Source: Charina bottae (lineage: Eukaryota; Chordata; Lepidosauria; Squamata; Charinaidae). From it: DNA of 64,000 nucleotides. The DNA lies in assembly GCA_023362775.1 (NCBI GenBank), contig JALMGJ010000061.1:258001-322000 (forward strand), given 5' to 3'. Positions 22,501-32,930 of this stretch are shown one piece after another. The stretch's first letter is position 1, and every line of letters begins with the position of its first letter. The notes under the pieces are model-generated. The model saw only the letters and a program-made list of their open reading frames with translations, was not told the origin of the DNA and did no database searches. The position numbers and the translations under genes are program-made.

Positions 22501-22538
22501 CCCTAACCCTGGTGCTGGCTCCTTGCAGTGGGTTAGGG
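22501..22538. repeat. inverted pair of telomere-like 9-mers
   Basis: CCCTAACCC (22501-22509) and GGGTTAGGG (22530-22538) are exact inverted copies separated by 20 bp. They could pair as a small hairpin, with each arm being one and a half telomere units. Confidence 0.7.
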
Positions 22539-22611
22539 TAGAGCCCGGCCCCCCACCGTCTCTCCCCAAATCCCAGCTGCGTAGCAATGAAGGGCAGAGG
22601 GTACGTGTAGA

Positions 22612-22632
22612 GCAGCAGCAGCAGCAGCAGCT
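22612..22632 (+). repeat. CAG/GCA triplet run, about 6 units
   Basis: A short uninterrupted run of AGC-phase triplets lies outside any credible coding frame. Confidence 0.9.
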
Positions 22633-22719
22633 GGGGGAGAGGATCACCGCCCCCCCACCCCTAGTTTTTGGTAGCAAGTCTTCCCAGCCATGCACTCTCT
22701 GCACAAGAAAACAGATACC

Positions 22720-23590
22720 TGTGTTGTTCAGTAAAGTGCAAAGTCTTCCTCATTCTCAAAGAAAGTTTTTTTTCTTAACCAAATCAGTCTGTTGTCAGGT
22801 GCTTGCATTTTCCAGGGCAAAAAGCCACAATCTCCCCAGTCTCTGATTGTTTGCATTTTATTGTACCGTTTTGAGTGCTGCATAAGAAGCTGAAGCAGAA
22901 AAGCAACAAACACTTTCGCTAAACAAACAGCAAAACTGATTTCGAAATTGTTGCAGATTCAGAGTTTGCTGGATCGGAACCCTGGTGCCATCCAGAGAAT
23001 CACTGAGCAGGAGCCCAACGCTCACCATGAACTCGGGAATAGCTCATATTCATTTGAACTTTTGTTCTTTCCAAAATTATGCTACTAGATACATATTACT
23101 GTACGGTTTTCAACTTGGCCACTTTCCAAAGCAGCATAAGGCATGATTATAATGGCTAAAAATATAACAATGAATAAAACACAAATGACTCTACAAAGCC
23201 AGCAATAAAATGGCACTTTAAAAAAAAAGCAGGTAGAATACAGCAGATGCAGTGGTGAAGAAAGGCCGCATTTAGTTGCAAAGGGCTGAATCAGAACGAT
23301 TGCTCAGCCATTTGATAAACTTGATTTTAGAAAGAGCACGTGTGGCGGCCGTACCGGGGGAGCAAGTTCTACAAAGATCCCACTGCCTTCATGCAGACAC
23401 CAGAGAAAATGCAAGATTATACTTTATTCCGTGCAATAAAAACAGCAGCAATTGTGAAAGAAAATAACTATTATGAACTCAAATTACTTATGAATGCAGT
23501 ACAGATAAAGCATTAATACAGAAGTAAGTGGACAATGTTGCATCAATCATTATAAACCTGACAGCAGAAATAGAACGCTCCGACCCTGGA
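22720..23590. promoter_or_regulatory. candidate regulatory island, long AT-rich block
   Basis: Nearly 900 bp of AT-rich unique sequence includes TATTACTGTACGG, GATTATAATGGCTAAAAATATAAC, GAATAAAACAC, CATTTGATAAACTTG, ACTATTATGAACTC and GCATTAATACAG. Several short frames occur but none is recognisable. It could contain one or more enhancers or simply be an AT-rich spacer. Confidence 0.35.
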
Positions 23591-24230
23591 GAAGTGGGTC
23601 TGAGTGGCATGATAGAGAGCCTCCTGCTGGACCATGCTGCAACTCTTCTGCGAGGTCCGGCCGTGCCTCCTGGCCGAACGTGCAACGAGCTCAAGCAGAG
23701 GCACAATGGGGTTTTGTGTGGCAGTGAGGGCAGCGTGCTTGGAGCTCTCCCGGCTTCACCATGCGTCCTTCCAGGAGAATAAGCAGGAAGGTCCCTAAAC
23801 GGAGGGGGGCAGGCAGTGCCAGGGACTGAACCCCATCCCTGCCTTCTTGGGGACGAGCTTCTCCCCTCTTCCGACAGCTGTTGCGAGGGGTGATTTTGCC
23901 CAGGACGCTGAGGCCAGTGTTTGCGGACTGCTGGAAGAGCCCGCTCAGCCGAAAGCTGCCCTCTGCCCCTCTGGTCTGGGGCTGAGCGCTAAAGGGCCCT
24001 TGCCGGCTTGGAGCCCCACCCTATATAGTCCTGGAGCCCTGGAAAGATCCCGCCACGGAGATGGAGCCTGTCTGGAGCCCGGCATTTGGCCCCATGCCGG
24101 CAGTCCTTCATCTCCTGTTCTGGCTACTTCTTTGGCCACTTCGGACAGACCCCCCTTTTGTAAATAAGCTGGCCAGTGAGAAGGAGGATGGTGTGTCTCC
24201 TCCCCCCCCCCCCGCACCCTGTTGCAGGCC
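23591..24230. other. GC-rich non-coding sequence
   Basis: No gene is seen. A C run lies near 24200-24212. Confidence 0.45.
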
Positions 24231-24375
24231 TGTTACCAGATCCACTGTTGATGGTTGTCTTGTTTTAGGATTTAACGGTGGAATAATATTTACACAGTGA
24301 ACTCCTCCGGAGGTATTAAAAGCACCATAAAAAGGATTTGAGAAATTTAATGAACATCAGTGAAGTTGCAACTGG
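24231..24375. promoter_or_regulatory. candidate regulatory island
   Basis: GTGGAATAATATTTACAC, GGTATTAAAAGCACC, ATAAAAAGG and AAATTTAATGAAC form an AT-rich patch with a CTCCGGAGG palindrome near 24305. The enhancer call is inferred from texture. Confidence 0.35.
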
Positions 24376-25075
24376 GCAGTGTAATTTGGCCCCTCCTGGC
24401 CAGAAGGTGTGACTTTGCACGGATGTGTGGGTGTGCAAGGGATGAGTTCAGCTCTTTCAGTCTGCATGTTATTGACAGGCTTACGCACCGTCCAGGAAAA
24501 TGGGGCAGGATGAAGCAATCGGATCTCTTTTCTGAGCTCTGTTGGCTGCGAACCAATCTGGCTGCTCTGATGGCCTTCCAAGTGGAGAAACAGCACCAGC
24601 CCACAGCCCAACCGCAATGGGAAGAGGACCGGACCCCCCATTTTCCACCGGCCTTCCCCAAAGTGGAGCCACCCATCCGGAGATGGGCCCTGAAGCAGGG
24701 GCCAGCAAGGGAACGGGGTCGGGCGGGGGGGAAGTGTCTTCTCAGCCAGAGCGACTGAGGACAGCAACGCGGTGGTCCTCCAGCAACTCCAGGCGATGCC
24801 TCTGGGGATTCGGTCCTGGAACTTCGCCCTGCCCTTGCCTCTTGAAACGTGTCTCCCGCCACATTCTCCTAGCCAAGCACCCGAGGAAGGTGCTCCTTGC
24901 CTGGGGGTCAAGCGGCCGATGTTCCGGCCAAGGGAGAAGAGCGCCTGACCAGGGCAGAGCTGCTTCCCGCCTTGGCCTCGCGGGTCTGCCTGCAAACGGT
25001 CCCCCCCTCCACCGTCCCTGGGCATTTGAGTGTGCTAATCCCCCCCCCCCCGCCTTGCCTCACTGCCTCGTTGCT
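24376..25075. other. GC-rich non-coding sequence
   Basis: Stop-poor frames on both strands (up to 222 codons on the minus strand) have no domains. C runs occur near 25040. Confidence 0.5.
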
Positions 25076-25150
25076 TCGTTTGCATCTATTTGCATATTAA
25101 TAGCTTGCATATTAAGCAACCGCTTCAGAGCCTAATGAATTCCGCAGTCT
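25076..25150. promoter_or_regulatory. candidate enhancer core with clustered octamer-like sites
   Basis: TTTGCAT, a perfect ATTTGCAT octamer (25088-25095) and TTGCATATTAA occur within about 35 bp, followed by GCCTAATGAATTCC. The closely spaced TGCAT cores at 25081, 25091 and 25106 look like a POU-factor cluster. Binding is inferred, not shown. Confidence 0.4.
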
Positions 25151-25780
25151 CCACTGTTGCCTCCTCCGGATTCCACGGACTTTGGGAGGCCGGCCGGTCT
25201 TCTGCGTTGGCTGAGATTACCCAAGGCAGACCCTTCCACCAATCCAATTAGTTAGCCCCGCTGATGGGAGCCCCCCTGCTGCTGGGTCTTGGAGCAGCAA
25301 ACTCCGCCCCCGCCGTGCCCAGGGCTCTCCGGGTCTCTTTGAGAGCCCCTCAAAGAGACCCAGCCGGAGACGGAGAAGGCTGCAGCCGCGGGCTGCCCGG
25401 CCACCGCCCCGCTCCGGGGCGCCCCAGCTCTGGCTCTTCGGTCCGCCCGCCGAACCCTCCTGGCCGCTGGGCTCTGCCCCGTTGCTCGGGGCAGCTCTGC
25501 TTGGAAATGGCCTCTGCTGGGGGAATGCGTTAGCCTTTCTCCGGATGTGAGGCTGGAAGGAAAATCTTTACACGTTCCAGGCAACGCAAGCAGTGCTCCC
25601 AAGACTGACCGGCTTCCCCTAACCAGGCTGGAGGGGCCGTCCGAAGGCGGGGGCCCAGTGCGGGGGGCCGCGGGGGGAACCTGCGGCCTGATGCAGCCTG
25701 GGTGTGCCCCCAAAGGGGATCTACTCCTGCGCCGGAGGACGGGGCCCAGGGATCTACGCCAGCAATCCCTTCCTGCTGCT
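25151..25780. other. GC/CpG-rich non-coding sequence with hairpin
   Basis: CpG density is raised at 25370-25480. A strong inverted repeat at 25331-25361 is listed separately. No gene is supported. Confidence 0.45.
25331..25361. repeat. 13-bp perfect inverted repeat with 5-nt loop
   Basis: GGGTCTCTTTGAG (25331-25343) and its exact complement (25349-25361) flank AGCCC. Further pairing of CTCCGG with CCGGAG extends the stem across a bulge to about 25327-25369. It would fold into a stable hairpin as RNA or cruciform DNA. No known RNA family is recognised. Confidence 0.75.
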
Positions 25781-25938
25781 AATATCTGAGGGAAATCTGC
25801 AGCGCTGCAAAACTCACCCTCTATTTAAGGAAGAGAGAAGGCTGAACTTTAATGAGGTTGAAAATAATTGGTCATGGTTTGCTCTTTATGGCAATAATTA
25901 CAACCTTGGCTCCCTTAATAATCAGAGTTGCACTTTTT
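25781..25938. promoter_or_regulatory. candidate conserved non-coding element
   Basis: CTTTAATGAGG, GAAAATAATTGGTC, CTCTTTATGGCAATAATTAC and CCTTAATAATCAG crowd into about 150 bp before a TCCTC microsatellite. The homeodomain and MEF2/HOX-like words support a regulatory element by inference. Confidence 0.4.
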
Positions 25939-25971
25939 CCTCTCCTCTCCTCTCCTCTCCTCTCCTCTCCT
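25939..25971 (+). repeat. TCCTC pentanucleotide microsatellite
   Basis: About six and a half units of CCTCT phase run without interruption. Confidence 0.92.
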
Positions 25972-26269
25972 TGCTTTGTTTATTGGTTTTAGCCCAGCCA
26001 CCTGGCTTCCCACATTCGAGCCCCGCCTGCTTTTCCTGATCCAGTCCCATCCCGAGCGGAGAGATTCAAACCCAGCTCCAGAGCGCTGGAGACGCGGTGC
26101 CTGTCCCTGGGAACAGGGGGGCAATCGCCTGGCCAGCTTCTCGGAGGGAGGGCCGGCCGGGGCAGCCTTGGCCCATCTCAGGGGTCGCCTCTGTTCTCCT
26201 CCCTCCAGAAAAAGATCTTGCCTTTTCCCAGAAGGACTTGCTAGGGCCTGGGGAGTAAATAACCTTTCC
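25972..26269. other. GC-moderate non-coding sequence
   Basis: No gene or repeat family is recognised. Confidence 0.4.
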
Positions 26270-26435
26270 TTTACCCTTGGCATTTTGTGGTCTCCTTGGA
26301 AGAAATGAGATGTTTCTTTCTTGATTTCAAAGAGAGAGGAAAGCAAGAAACACCAGGCTGACTTTATTTGTTTTATTATTAGTTGATGATCTCATTTGGT
26401 CCATTTTATGCTTCATTAAAGGCCATGTGAAAGTG
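26270..26435. promoter_or_regulatory. candidate regulatory island
   Basis: GACTTTATTTGTTTTATTATTAG, TGATGATCTCATTTGG and GCTTCATTAAAGGCC form an AT-rich unique island. The call is inferred from composition only. Confidence 0.35.
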
Positions 26436-26689
26436 CTGAGGCTTCCCGGGGGGGGGGGCTGCCTGGCTGAGACCCTCACCCCGGGCGCTCGGTCGGTTTG
26501 CTCCGGTTTCCTCCTCAGCCGGGCTGGCGGCAAGGGAGGGGGGGAGGGGGGGCATCCTCCCATCTGTTAGCGGTGCCTCTCCAGCCTCCTCCCTCTCTCT
26601 GCCCCCCTCCCTGAGTCCCCACACCCCTCCAAATGCCTCCCTTTCCCTTTTTCCTGAGAGCCCCAGACCGTCTGGGTGGGGGAGGGGTG
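26436..26689. other. GC-rich spacer with G/C runs
   Basis: G and C homopolymers occur around 26450 and 26540. No gene is present. Confidence 0.45.
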
Positions 26690-26890
26690 GTGCACACTTT
26701 ACAAATTACCATTGAGAAATGAATTGCCTTGACAAAATCTAATGTTTTGTGACACAGCACAAATATGCATTTCATTCTTGAGGAGAAGGCAAAGGAGCTC
26801 ATTGGAAATATTAAATTAAGCAGTGTAACAGCTGAGAATAATTTGGTTTTCTGCTCTGTTGCTTGTGATTTGGTATGGAGTTTGAAGAGG
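26690..26890. promoter_or_regulatory. strong candidate conserved non-coding element next to a CpG island
   Basis: About 200 bp of AT-rich unique sequence contains CAAATTACCATTGAG, AAAATCTAATG, CAAATATGCATTTC, GAAATATTAAATTAAGC and GAGAATAATTTGG. It lies directly upstream of the CpG island starting near 26.93 kb, a common arrangement for a promoter-proximal element. Confidence 0.45.
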
Positions 26891-26929
26891 CAGCCTGGTC
26901 CCTGTTTAGCGGGAAGGCAGCAATTTTCC

Positions 26930-27880
26930 CGCCGGGCCGCTGGCTGCAGGTCCTCGATGCCACTCAGGCGGCGGCGCTTCGGAGCGCCCGCGCGCAGCAG
27001 CCCGGCAGGGCAGGGCAGGGCAGGGCAGGGCAGGGCAGGGCAGGGCTGGGGTTGCCCCGGAGGTTGCGGGAGGCGCTCCGGCTGCACCAGGCCTGGCTCC
27101 CTGCCAGGGAGAGGCTTCTCACTGCTGGGTTCGCCAGGGCACAACCCCCGGCTTCGCCTTCAGCAGACCCGCCCCGTCCCAGGCAGAGAAGCAGCGCGCC
27201 CCACCCCGTCACCCCCACCGAAGTCTCGCTCGCCTTCCCACACGCAACGTGAAGAGCAGCTTCGCTTCGCGGCCAGATGTAGGACAGGCCAGAGGGCGGC
27301 TGTGTCAGAGCCCCCACCGAGGGACCGAGAATCCTTTCAGACCGGCTCGTCCGCCTTCGCGCCAGGGCCAGCCCACCCCCTCCTTCCCCCCTGGTGTCTC
27401 CTCTCCTCCGGAGGAGACAGCAGCGCTGCTAGAGCCGAGCGAAACGCCGGAGCTTGCCCGGGACGGGTCCCCCCGCCCCGCCCCTCGGTCGGGCTCCCCC
27501 ATCCCAGCCTGGCACCGCTAAGCGTCCTGGCACGCTCCTCGCCCTTCCCGCCAGGTGAAAATGTGGCACTCAAAGCTGGCCGTGCCGAGCGGTTGCTCTG
27601 CCGACCCCCTTGGGCTGCTGGGCGGGGTCCTCGTGCAGGGAGGAAAGACGGAAGAAGGGAACCCCCCCCCCCCGGAAGGCCGGCCGGTCGCGAAGCTTCG
27701 CGAGCTGCGCCCGAGTAAAATCCGGAAGGCCCGTTGCTGTTTCTGGCGTCTTCAGCGCCGCAACGCGGGGCGCGTTTTGCAAACGTTTCCGAGTTCCCTT
27801 TGCGGGGGGAAGGAGGGCCCTCTTGTAAGGAGAGACGCCCCCCCTCCCGAAGGCGCTGACGAGCTGCTCTCCAGCAGACA
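26930..27880. promoter_or_regulatory. CpG island, possible promoter
   Basis: CpG dinucleotides are very dense, for example about 24 in the 170 bp at 27650-27820, including GGCCGGTCGCG, TTCGCGAGCTGCGC and CGCGGGGCGCG words. The island holds a GGGCA array at 27006-27045. Long frames on both strands (up to 317 codons) are expected in such sequence and show no domain. An unmethylated island this size usually marks a transcription start or a Polycomb-type developmental locus. No TATA box, exon or splice pattern lets me set a direction. Confidence 0.55.
27006..27045 (+). repeat. GGGCA/CAGGG minisatellite, 8 units
   Basis: Eight perfect CAGGG units give eight G3 tracts with two-base loops, a textbook G-quadruplex motif on the plus strand at the upstream part of the CpG island. 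Confidence 0.95.
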
Positions 27881-28122
27881 TTCCTTTTCCGTCTCTTTGC
27901 TCCCCGCACAAAACAAACTGCGGCAAGGCACTGTTGCTTAAGCAACTTTTTGGCTTGGGAGGCCTTCTTTATTCCTTCCAGATTTTATCATCGTCAATTT
28001 TTTGTCCTTTATGGATTGTTTTTCTCCCTTTTTCTGTTGAAAACATGTGCTGAATTCAAAGCTTGGAGGGAAAAAACACCAATCCTTCCAAAAAATTTAT
28101 TTGGAAAGCAAAACCATAGCTT

Positions 28123-28166
<44 letters not shown>

Positions 28167-28382
28167 TCATCTATATTTGTGGAGTTCTATTATCTTAATA
28201 ACTACATTCAAAAGCCGAAGAGGGCAGAAATACAGGATAGGGATCCTAAACTATGGGACATCTCCAGAAGGAACATTGGATTAGATTAGGGGGAAATACG
28301 TCTTGAAACCTTTGCTTGCAAAGTTGCTTTGAGAAGGGTCTCTCCTGGCAGATGCCCAAAGGGCCCGCAGAACAGCCTTTGT
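27881..28382. other. AT-rich non-coding sequence around an AAT array
   Basis: The CpG island ends abruptly and AT-rich sequence follows. TTTATCATCGTCAATTTTTTG near 27985 precedes the AAT array, and GTTCTATTATCTTAATAAC follows it. There is no gene. It may include a minor regulatory element. Confidence 0.4.
28125..28166 (+). repeat. AAT microsatellite, 14 units
   Basis: The 42-bp run is pure AAT. Confidence 0.97.
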
Positions 28383-28500
28383 AGGGGGGGGGGAGCCTGG
28401 AAGAGGCGGGCAGCTTTAATGACATCCTCCACGGGGGGGGGGGGGGGGGGGGCTTGGGCTGCAGCCTAGGAAAACGATGGCAAACAAAGGGGGGGGGGGG
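28383..28500 (+). repeat. cluster of long G homopolymers
   Basis: Three G runs lie within about 120 bp: about 10 nt near 28384, 20 nt at 28433-28452 and 12 nt near 28489. The group is strongly G-quadruplex-prone on the plus strand. Confidence 0.85.
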
Positions 28501-29781
28501 AAGAGAGTGCAGGGCCTTCAGTGAGAATCAACCAGATTGCAGGCAGCCCTCCAAGCCCCCCCACCAACTTTCTGGCCTCATCTTGGCAGAGTAAGCTCCG
28601 TTTCCCCCCCCCACACACACACACCTCAGCTTTTCGTCCAGTGTGCAACCAGCAGCCTCCAAGCTGGGCCTCGTGCGAGGGTGTTACTTTTGTCTAAAAC
28701 TTTCCCAGGCAAGCTCCTTCGCCCCACCCAGCCCAGCTCCCCAAAGCTATCATATGGCTCACACGGCGGTGTCTCCCTTTCTTAAGAAACAAAACTGGAA
28801 AAGTTCCCAGACTGTGCATCTGCCAGGATAATTTACACCTCGGAGGATAAGCACGCAAAGGAGGAAGGGCCTGCAAGGAACGCCACTTTCCATCTGTGCG
28901 GCTGCCTGCCTTGGCCCCCGCCCCGCCCCCCCAAACCTGAGACCCCCCCCAAACTGGGATCCTGCTCTTGCGTCTCTTTGCCTACTGACCTACCCAGGGG
29001 TCAGACGCTGCCCCAGAGCCCAGGGGCAAGGCTAAGCATGAAGGCTGACCACCGGCACCTCCATCGCCAGGGCTCCAGCCTGCCCCCGGGGGCTGTAGAA
29101 AGGGGAGCCAGGGACAAAACCACCCAAAGCACGGGGGGGGGGGGCACTGGCTTGGGAGCAGCATGTGCAGAAAGAGTCGGGGGCCCAAGTGCTAACCCCC
29201 CCTCTTGAGCCAGCATGAGATAATGCCAGCACAAAAGTTGCCCTACCCATTTCGCTCTATCGGGCTTCCCTCTGCTGCTTTGCCCGCTCACGCCGCCTCT
29301 GGGCATCTCGCAAGTCAGACCAATGAACAGAAAGACAGGCAGACCTTGGGAGGCAGCAGGGCAGAAATGCAGAAATGGCCTGTCCCCAAACAGCAGCGAC
29401 AGCCAACTCCTGCCCCCCCCCCGGGGTGAGGGCAAGACCCTTCCGGCCAGGCAAGAGGAACGCCACCGTGGGGGCGGCGGCGGCTGGACTTCAGAAGGAG
29501 ATGCTCCCCGGCCTCGGTTCTCTGGGCGCAGAAGGGGCCCCTTGCCCCTCTGCCTCCCAAATCGAAGGGCCAGGAGTCTGCGGGTCCTGCAGAGGTAGGG
29601 ATGCCCGAACGCCCCTGCCCGCCCCTCCAATCCTTGACTTGTCCCTTGGTTGAGAGAGAAGGAAATGCGTGAAGGGGCCTGAATGTTGTGGTGCCTTGAA
29701 ACGAGAGTGGTTTGCGTGCCCAGGTGCAATCGCCCCCTTGCGTTGCTGATCAACGTGCTGACGAAATGAGGGCTGGCACTG
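28501..29781. other. GC-rich non-coding sequence
   Basis: A 390-codon minus frame (29001-30173) spans this block and the next microsatellite. Its middle is a KKERKKE repeat and the rest is low-complexity, so it is rejected as a gene. CACAC and C/G runs are frequent. Confidence 0.55.
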
Positions 29782-29801
29782 CTTTTCTTTTCTTTTTTTC
29801 T

Positions 29802-29862
<61 letters not shown>

Positions 29863-29874
29863 TTTCTTTTTTTT
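29782..29874 (+). repeat. 93-bp TTTC microsatellite
   Basis: TTTC units with a few TTTTC and T-run interruptions form this array. It is the third array of this motif in the window and has the same strand orientation. Confidence 0.96.
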
Positions 29875-30599
29875 GATCCTTCAGACTGACTGGGCAGTAT
29901 CAGGAGCAAAAGGGGTGCTGGGTCATCATGCAAAACTCCTGCATGGCTTCGGAGTAGAAAGCCCATGGACAGGGCCTCCTCGTCCATTTGTGTGTGTGTG
30001 TGTGGGGGGGAAGAAGTAGCTCTGGCCCTTTGGAAGAGGCTCCTGCACCCCATCCACGTGCGTGCCTGGGTCGTTGCTTCCCCCCCACCCCGTCCTTTGC
30101 CAACTGAGGGGGGGAGATCGGCATTTGCTCCTCTGAGGCTGGGTTTGTTTGGGGGGCCCTGATGGAAGCACATAAGAAGAGAGGATCTTTCAGCGATTTC
30201 TTGGTTTTTCCTTGGGGTGTGTGTGGTTGATCAGATGTTCCACCGAGCAGAACCCTTCTACTGCCTGGCTGGTTTCCTCAGCAGGGTGGGCTCATTCAGG
30301 CACCTCCAGAAGAGGGAGAGAGACAGTAACGAAAGCCCGCCCGCTCCCCATTAGTGCCAGGGGCCCCTTGCCAGATTACAGATGGGCATCACCGCCAGCT
30401 CCCCGGAGCACCCTCGGCCTCAGCCACCTGCCCCCCCCCCAAGAAAGAGCCTGGAGGCTCCCCGCAAGGCCGGCGCTGCCCCTGCGCGTTTTCCTGAGGG
30501 ACCTCCGGCTGCTGGTGCTGGCCCGCCCGGCCTTGCGCCCTGGCCCGCCTCTGCCTGGACAGCGGCTTTGATCCGAAAACACAACAAGGGCCAAAACGG
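29875..30599. other. GC-rich non-coding sequence
   Basis: A short GT run occurs near 29989-30004. No gene is seen. Confidence 0.45.
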
Positions 30600-30895
30600 T
30601 TGCGAAGCGCCATGTTTTTCTTGCAGGCAGGGTGTAAAATAAATAAGGTGGTGCATGCTGGATGCAAGCAAACAAGCAAATGAATGAAAAGCTTCCTACA
30701 CACACAAACTTCTTTAAAAAGATACCGAGAAAGTCAAGCTTGAGGTCACACTCCCCAAACTGCTTTCTAACTATTACGGTATTTATTATTTGTTCCCAAA
30801 CAGCTTCTGAATGTTTGATTCCGTGCCAGGCAATGCTCTTCCAGGATGAAAAATGCTTGCATTTTCCATATTGCCTCTCCAAGTTCCTCCCCACA
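30600..30895. promoter_or_regulatory. candidate conserved non-coding element
   Basis: The unique sequence has GTAAAATAAATAAGG, CAAGCAAACAAGCAAATG, CTAACTATTACGG, GTATTTATTATTTG and GCTTCTGAATGTTTGATTCC. The forkhead-like and homeodomain words suggest an enhancer, by inference. Confidence 0.38.
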
Positions 30896-32610
30896 CACGC
30901 AGCCCCCCCTCAAAGAATACGGGCCACTTCGGGTGGCTTTCACTCAACTTTACCTGCTTGGTTTTCTGGGATCTGGCTGTGCTTTAACATGCGCCCCTCT
31001 TCCCCCTCCACCCCGGGCTGCTCTGGAGCGCCCCCTGGCGTCCGCCTGGAGCCCCAGCCTTTGGCTCAGCCCTCAGAGCGCCAGCCTTCCTCCCGGGCCG
31101 CTATGCGCCTTCCCTCCCTTCTCCCAAACGCCCCCCCCCCCCCGATTCTCCTCCTCCTGATCCAAGGCCGCCTCCCCGAAGCTCCTCCCCGGGAGCGGAT
31201 TTGGGTGTCCAGGCCTGCCCCCGGGGCTCTCGGGCTACCTGATCGGGTCGGCTCTTGGCGGCTCCACGCAGCACAAGCCTGGTCGTGCCTCGGGTGGATC
31301 TCGCAGGGTTAGAGCTGCTGACACTCACCACACAGAGCGTGCCCTTTAAATGCCAGCTCCTTGGCAGAGTCCCCTCTGCCTGCGTGGGGGCCCCCAAACA
31401 CATCCGGCTGACCACTGCGTGGCACAGGCGGAGCATCCCATCGGACGGACCGTGGGACTTCATTTTCTGAAAAGTGTGGCTCCTAAACTTGGGTGAGGGC
31501 AGAGGACGCCCCTTTCTGACAACTGAAACCAGGTCCAGCTTCTCTGCAAGGGTGGGGCAAACTGGCGGAGCTGAAGGAGGGGAGAGCGCGGCAGCCCACC
31601 CCTCTGCATCTCGCGGCCCCCCCTCCTCGCTGAGCACCAAGGACACGTCCCACCGAACGCCGAGCACGTTCCCTGCACAGGACTCCTCCCACACGGTCCC
31701 CGAGGGGCAAGGCGGCCTGTGAGGGCACACGCGCCATTCCCCGTTGTTTGCGCAAATGCCTCGCTCTGAGCTCCCAATTCAAGCGGGCACAGATCAGTTC
31801 AAATCATCCTAGGAGACAAACTCTCCTGCCAAACACGCCATCGTTTGGGAAAATATTGGGGACACATCGCGTCAAAAAAGCCGCCTGAGGCTTGGCTTCT
31901 GGGAATGGGGCCTTTTAAAGCGGGAGAGATTTCTCCCAGCCAGAGGAGGAGGAGGAGACACCGTTCCCCACCCCTCCAGGCTTCCAAGAGATGGAGGATA
32001 TGGAAGGGGGCACCAGCCATTCTTGGGAGCCCCCACGTCACAGGTCTGGCGTACATGGGCGGCACCAGGCTGTTGCAGCCACTCCCTGGTTACAAGTTAA
32101 TCTGGGAGGCCCGGAGCTGGCTGGACCCCCTGTGGCTCTCCTGAGGCCCCTGAGGGCCCAAATGCTGACCTTGCGCCTTGGGGCTCAGCCAGGTGTGCAG
32201 GCAGCAGCCGAAGTTGCCCTCGATGGGGTCTCGCTGCTTACCTGGTTTGCACCGCTTCCCTCTGGACATGCTTTCTTGCCCAGCCCAGCTCCTCCCTGGG
32301 GTCAAGTTGCCTCCCTTGAATTCCACTTTTACCTTCAGGCGGGAAGACGGGAAGGCCCTTGCCAAACGGGGCGATCCCCTTTTCCTTGCATCTGGCAATC
32401 CGCCTCTCCAGCCATGCAACGCTTGGCATGGCAGCGGCAGCGGCAGCCACGCATCTGAAGGACAGTCGGCTCCTCCTGTCCCGAGGAAAGGCTCCCTGGG
32501 TCTGGGGGCTGAAGCGGCCTGGCCTGGCATCGGAGGGATCCTCCCCCCCTGAGCTCCGGATGACGGGCACTTCCCCCAGAGCTGGGCTTGCCCCAGTCCC
32601 TCTCCTGGCA
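30896..32610. other. GC-rich non-coding sequence
   Basis: C-rich runs occur near 31130-31143. Frames on both strands (up to 216 codons) carry no domain. No repeat family is recognised. Confidence 0.5.
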
Positions 32611-32745
32611 TTGCAGAAGGTGCATATTTTTCACCCGGCTTTTAATATTTCATTGATTGGGGTATCAATTTCGGAATTCATTTTACTGCATTGTTAAACT
32701 CGTAATTTGTTTTTAATATTTTGCACTTGCTGGAAGAGGACGGTG
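32611..32745. promoter_or_regulatory. candidate regulatory island
   Basis: CTTTTAATATTTCATTGATTGG, GTATCAATTTCGG and GTTTTTAATATTTTGC are packed in about 100 bp. The ATTGATTG and TAAT cores resemble PBX/HOX-type sites. Confidence 0.4.
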
Positions 32746-32930
32746 GGGTAGAAATTGACAAGGAGCCAAGCAGAAGCCCCGGGGAGGCGCCCCGGCAGGG
32801 CAGTCCGTCCTTCCCATCCGCCCGCAGGGGCACCTTCTCGGTGGTCTCTGGGGTTGGCGGACGTCCCCTCCGGGTGTCTGGGGGACACGCCCTCCACCGG
32901 GTCAGCCTTCATTAAGAGCGAGGCCTGAGT
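32746..32930. other. short GC-rich spacer between two AT islands
   Basis: CpG-containing sequence with no gene separates the islands at 32.6 and 32.9 kb. Confidence 0.4.

Larger units (their letters stand above)
21031..22719. other. GC-rich non-coding sequence
   Basis: Frames such as 20824-21681 (minus, 285 codons) are stop-poor artefacts without domains. A patch at about 22140-22270 is AT-richer. A CAG run and an inverted telomere-like motif pair are listed separately. Confidence 0.5.

Noticed and set aside
26765..27718. 317-codon plus-strand open frame over the CpG island
   Set aside because: It runs through the GGGCA array and CpG-rich DNA where stop codons are scarce; there is no domain, and minus-strand frames of similar length overlap.
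29001..30173. 390-codon minus-strand open frame
   Set aside because: Its centre is a translated TTTC microsatellite (KKERKKE), the ends are low-complexity with no domain, and other frames overlap it.
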